Part shown: piece by piece, positions 61,974-64,000 of the stretch | How the letters are laid out: each line of letters starts with the position of its first letter | How positions within the stretch are numbered: position 1 is the stretch's first letter | Origin: Synechococcus sp. PCC 7335 | GTDB lineage: Bacteria > Cyanobacteriota > Cyanobacteriia > Phormidesmidales > Phormidesmidaceae | Reading direction: 5' to 3' | Length of the DNA stretch: 64,000 nucleotides | Assembly: GCF_000155595.1 (NCBI RefSeq) | Contig: NZ_DS989904.1 | Span: 380,477-444,476 of the forward strand | Notes under the pieces: generated by a model | What the model was told of the DNA's origin: nothing | Seen by the model: the letters and a program-made list of their open reading frames with translations, nothing else | The model's database searches: none | Made by a program: the position numbers and the translations under genes

Positions 61974-62987
61974 TCAACGGCAGCGTTGACAGAGCAATAG
62001 GCCAAACCACTGCCGCGGATCGCTAAAGGTTTCTATAACGTTAAGCTGATGGCTAGCGAGAATACGTGTCATCTCTTCAAGATCGAATTTGCGAGAGATT
62101 TCGCTGAGAATGCGATCGCCATTTTCAAAAGCAACAGTTAGTTCTAATGTCTCTAGTCTCACTGTCTGCGCCGCCATACTCTCTAAATACATCTCAATCT
62201 GATTTGCTTGTTTGTTGTAGTGGGCAATGTGCAAGAACTTGCTTAGATCAAAGTTTCCTTCAAATTTTTGATTAAGATGTCGCAGCATGTTTAGATTAAA
62301 GGCTGCAGTGATACCTTGACTATCGTTATAGGCAGACTCTAGAACAGAGATCTCCTTTTGCAGATCTACTCCTAGTAGAAAGTAATCGCTAACTTCTAAA
62401 GTTTCGCTGATGCGGGATAAAAACCTATCGCACTCTTCTGGTAAAAGGTTACCGATGGTACTACCAATAAACGCAATCATCCGAGCGGGGAACTGTTTCT
62501 TCGGCAAAGCTTTAAGCGCAGATTCGTAGGTGCTAGAGATAGCGTAAATTGATAGCCCAGAATATTCTTGTAACAACTTATCAGCCGTTTCACGCAGCAT
62601 CGTATCGCTAACATCAACAGGTAAATAGCGTAGCGGGTAGCTAGCTTTCTGATAGGCATCTAGCAAGATGCGAGTTTTCGTAGAGCTGCCGCTGCCAAGT
62701 TCAACAATCTCACAGGGGCCAGTAGCCTGAGCGATCGCGCTCCCATACGTCTGTAAAATAGCGGTTTCCGTCCGCGTCGGATAGTATTCTGGCAGCTCGC
62801 AAATCTGTTCAAATAGCTGTGAACCTCTCTCATCATAGAAGTACTTGGGCGGTAGATATCTTGGATGCGCGCAGAGCCCAGCGACTACATCTTGGCCTAA
62901 TTTTCCTGTGTCCTTAGAATCCAAAAGGTTGACTATCTTTACCCTCTGCCCATCTTTCTGTTCATCTTTTGACATTACCTTCTTCAA
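61974..62987 (-). CDS. egtD: L-histidine N-alpha-methyltransferase (EgtD)
   Basis: A 337-residue SAM enzyme that trimethylates histidine to hercynine, the first step of ergothioneine synthesis. EgtD landmarks are PPKYFYDERGSQLFEQICEL, PEYYPTRTETAIL, EIVELGSGSSTKTRILLDAY (SAM motif I), YLPVDVSDTML and FIGSTIGNLLPEEC. The residue order and length match the family. It lies 81 bp downstream of egtB, so the two form an operon. ATG 62987 starts MKKVMSKDEQ; Met5 could also serve. Confidence 0.93.
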   Translation of the reverse strand: MKKVMSKDEQKDGQRVKIVNLLDSKDTGKLGQDVVAGLCAHPRYLPPKYFYDERGSQLFEQICELPEYYPTRTETAILQTYGSAIAQATGPCEIVELGSGSSTKTRILLDAYQKASYPLRYLPVDVSDTMLRETADKLLQEYSGLSIYAISSTYESALKALPKKQFPARMIAFIGSTIGNLLPEECDRFLSRISETLEVSDYFLLGVDLQKEISVLESAYNDSQGITAAFNLNMLRHLNQKFEGNFDLSKFLHIAHYNKQANQIEMYLESMAAQTVRLETLELTVAFENGDRILSEISRKFDLEEMTRILASHQLNVIETFSDPRQWFGLLLCQRCR

Positions 62988-63068
62988 ACCAACCCCTCCT
63001 AGCTTGCGCTAAACCATCAACACTCAAAGCACACCCGCTTAAACTAATCAGGCAACGTCTTCACACGC

Positions 63069-64000
63069 CTATGAGCTCACGCAGCGAAAACCTGAAAATA
63101 TTTCCCGCCGGTGGGGATGATACCAGTTACGAAAGCTAGGCCGCTTCACCCATCTTGGCGTAGCCCAGCTTCCCCCTTTCAATACCCGATGCTCTCTATC
63201 AAAGTAAATTTGTGAATAGCCCTTGTAAGGAAAAGGCTGAAATCCTACATAACCTGAGAACCAGGTGTCTGTCCATTCCCAAACGCTGCCTGACTCAAAG
63301 TTGCCTGTATAAGCTGTTCCCCTATAGTCTGTAGGATTTAGGTCTGTAGTCAGGCCGGTAGTTGAGCCAGTAGTCGGGTCAGTAGTCGCGCCAGTAGTCG
63401 TGTGGATGCGTTCAGGCTTAAGGGTGATTGCCTTCTCCCATTCAGATTCTGTCGGTAGCCGTTTGCCTCTGTACCTTGCATAAGCATCGGCTTCATACCA
63501 ACTTACGCCGCAAACTGGATAATTATCCCAGTTTCTTTGATCCGACAGTGCTTTATATGATGAAGGGCTATCGAGTAGAGTGTCATCTGGCCAATAGAGC
63601 GGTCTATCTACCCGTGCGGACTTTAGCCACCTCCAGCCGGCTTCATTCCACCACTTTGCCTGGTGATATCCACCATCTTCTACAAACTCTCGGTACTGTT
63701 TACAGATCACAGGGGCACAATCAATCCAATAATCCCCTGTCGAAACTAAATGTGCCGGACGCTCATTATCAATAGCCTCTGGCGCATCAGAGCCCACAGT
63801 TGCACTACCCGCTGGGACATAAACCATGCGGTTACTTTCAGTAGAAGAAACTGGTCGAACTGTCGGATAAATAAACGCTCCGAAGTTTTGCTGATGCATC
63901 GCTAGCACCATCACGATCGTTTCTGCATGCTGACTTTCGTGTTGAATTAGCCAGTGCCAAAGACGACTATCTTCGAGATTGCTGTTGTTTAGATAGTCGA
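63069..64000 (-). CDS. egtB: Ergothioneine synthase EgtB, 5' end beyond the window
   Basis: An iron-dependent sulfoxide synthase joining hercynine to a thiol substrate. The frame remains open to base 64000, so the N-terminus is missing. The end of the DinB-like domain is seen as HESQHAETI (HESQH at 63927-63941), which carries two iron-ligand His. The formylglycine-generating-enzyme-like domain follows: VYVPAGSATVGSDAPEAIDN, YEADAYARYRGKRLPTESEW, GSVWEWTDTWF, VLKGGSWAT and FRNWYHPHRREIFSGFRC. A Thr-rich insertion coded by 12-bp repeats lies at 63344-63403. egtD follows. Confidence 0.93.
   Translation of the reverse strand, partial: DYLNNSNLEDSRLWHWLIQHESQHAETIVMVLAMHQQNFGAFIYPTVRPVSSTESNRMVYVPAGSATVGSDAPEAIDNERPAHLVSTGDYWIDCAPVICKQYREFVEDGGYHQAKWWNEAGWRWLKSARVDRPLYWPDDTLLDSPSSYKALSDQRNWDNYPVCGVSWYEADAYARYRGKRLPTESEWEKAITLKPERIHTTTGATTDPTTGSTTGLTTDLNPTDYRGTAYTGNFESGSVWEWTDTWFSGYVGFQPFPYKGYSQIYFDREHRVLKGGSWATPRWVKRPSFRNWYHPHRREIFSGFRCVSS
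63344..63403. repeat. 12-bp tandem repeats inside egtB
   Basis: Five consecutive 12-bp units of the form CAGTAGTCGNGY (63344-63355, 63356-63367, 63368-63379, 63380-63391 and 63392-63403) encode a TT(G/D)x four-residue repeat on the minus strand. They are in frame, so the gene is not broken. Confidence 0.85.

Overview
The window is chromosomal DNA of a phycobilisome-containing cyanobacterium. Lineage evidence: many copies of the HIP1-type octamer GCGATCGC; photosystem I subunit PsaD; light-dependent protochlorophyllide reductase; orange carotenoid protein (OCP) next to its fluorescence recovery protein (FRP); a Ycf46-type AAA ATPase; a group 2 sigma factor; a gamma-tocopherol methyltransferase-type enzyme; and a CYP110-like P450. 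Genus cannot be fixed by reading alone; a Leptolyngbya/Synechococcales-type genome would fit. Coding density is high, genes lie on both strands, and I found no rRNA, tRNA or CRISPR array.

Layout. 1-7.5 kb: 3' end of a phosphoribulokinase-like P-loop protein, a Uma2-family nuclease, a CrtH-like oxidoreductase, a HAD protein whose catalytic nucleophile is replaced by Gly, and two tandem membrane-associated GTPase-like genes. 7.6-18.1 kb is the most mosaic part: a TetR regulator with an extra C-terminal winged helix, divergent from a Rieske oxygenase and a P450; a VapB antitoxin with a truncated VapC; a methyltransferase; then por, a VOC protein, a PPC/DUF296 protein and a second P450, tightly packed. 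That P450 is split by a complete IS982-family element with an in-frame 6-bp target duplication. A Uma2 gene and a HicAB pair follow. 18.3-28 kb: membrane, secreted and envelope proteins, Ycf46, an M48 protease and a group 2 sigma factor.

28-42 kb is a photosynthesis and metabolism core: a DICT-GAF histidine kinase, psaD, trpE, mutY, DUF760, a small ferredoxin with DUF2470, then frp and ocp. Downstream of ocp lie a dead IS982 fragment and a pentapeptide-repeat relic, then a DUF3747/SLH envelope protein and the tocopherol methyltransferase. 42-54 kb: a KtrB-type cation transporter, a histidine kinase with a degenerate ATPase domain, ilvB, an FtsL-like protein before ftsI, a gluconokinase-like FGGY kinase and a DUF4383 protein.

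54-59.6 kb is a metal-transport locus. A CsoR/RcnR/InrS-family repressor faces a lipoprotein-like gene, a small periplasmic subunit-like gene, cbiM/nikM, cbiQ and cbiO. A C7G4 tract upstream is a good candidate operator, and no cobalamin-riboswitch box is visible. 59.6-61.8 kb holds a three-part response-regulator/glutaredoxin-like/thioredoxin-reductase-like protein with a UBP zinc-finger gene just upstream. The window ends with the ergothioneine genes egtD and egtB; egtB runs off the right edge.

Part 2 candidates I rate highest: the receiver/redox fusion with the UBP finger, the nickel/cobalt locus, the IS-split P450 in the por gene train, and the double-HTH TetR/Rieske/P450 module. None is proven to be a new system from sequence alone.
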